A DNA stretch of 10,444 nt, taken from positions 1 to 10,444 of the forward strand of contig CBDUUP010000134.1 in NCBI GenBank assembly GCA_965370435.1. The letters are read 5' to 3'. The DNA is from CBDUUP01 sp965370435 (GTDB taxonomy: Bacteria > Chloroflexota > Anaerolineae > Anaerolineales > UBA11579). The notes under the pieces were generated by a model, which had not been told where the DNA came from, did no database searches, and saw only the letters and a program-made list of their open reading frames with translations. The position numbers were made by a program, and so were the translations under genes. The number at the start of each line of letters is the position of its first letter. Positions within the stretch are counted from its first letter, which is position 1. Positions 10,258 through 10,444 of the stretch are shown here, piece after piece.

Positions 10258-10444
10258 ACGCTCTACGCTTGCTCCATGATTTAGCCTGATGATTTCGCCC
10301 TCGCATTCTCACACGGAATGAGTATCCAGTCAAGCCCACTTATGGATGTGCCGGGGTATCCCCCGTAGGCGGGGTGAAGGTTGGGGATTGGTTGGTGTTG
10401 TGGGGGTTGTAGGTTGGGGAGGCCTTGGAAATGATTTTTTTGGG
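10258..10444. other. gene start region and degraded contig edge
   Basis: Upstream of the glycosyltransferase I see no further gene. GGGGTATCCCC (10353-10363 region) and CCCCGTAGGCGGGG suggest a small GC-rich hairpin near 10353-10374. From about 10378 the sequence becomes G/T-rich with little C, mirroring the other edge read outward, and is probably unreliable. Confidence 0.5.

Noticed and set aside
8440..10284. Long plus-strand open frame of 614 codons
   Set aside because: It lies opposite the nitroreductase and glycosyltransferase genes, which have clear family motifs. Its product is rich in His, Gln, Arg and Pro without domain patterns, as expected for antisense of GC-rich genes.

Overview
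The window looks like a complete metagenomic contig from a Chloroflexota bacterium, most likely Anaerolineae-like. This is an inference. It rests on lipoproteins with long Thr/Pro linkers joining SH3-like and GerMN-like domains, on GC-rich genes, and on spacers crowded with many kinds of short palindromic and tandem repeats. Both contig edges degrade into sequence that is G/T-rich when read outward, which looks like an assembly artefact.

Left part (1-2100) is AT-richer and gene-poor, with accessory character. It holds an unrecognised 149-aa protein gene on the plus strand and two or three very small membrane-peptide genes on the minus strand (60, 72 and perhaps 45 aa). It also holds two candidate non-coding transcription units, each with its own promoter and hairpin terminator (about 1271-1382 and 1793-1906). 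The first has a consensus promoter with a 14-bp palindrome exactly filling its spacer. It would be antisense to the leader of the 60-aa membrane-peptide gene, a geometry like type I toxin-antitoxin loci. The second can fold into a two-stem structure before a textbook terminator. A 17-nt direct repeat plus a decayed copy of a ribosome-binding site suggests that one small gene was once duplicated here.

Middle part (2200-5700, plus strand) has three tandem paralogous lipoproteins (signal peptide and lipobox Cys, T/P linker, SH3b-like domain, GerMN-like domain), followed by a GNAT acetyltransferase resembling streptothricin acetyltransferases. Start and stop codons overlap or nearly do, except where a palindromic repeat element sits between lipoproteins 2 and 3.

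Next (5700-6820) come two repeat-filled spacers around a MOSC-domain protein gene. They hold at least four structurally distinct palindromic elements, a 16-nt direct repeat and a heptamer array.

Right part (6822-10257, minus strand) is a co-directional cluster, in transcription order: a DPM1/GtrB-type polyprenyl-phosphate glycosyltransferase with two C-terminal membrane helices; a nitroreductase-fold protein with an extra basic, aromatic tail; and a 539-aa protein that looks like an alpha-toroid carbohydrate-active enzyme with a beta-rich C-terminal half. Together they suggest a cell-surface glycan or glycolipid pathway. The last two genes are only 10 nt apart. An octamer tandem array separates the glycosyltransferase from the nitroreductase.
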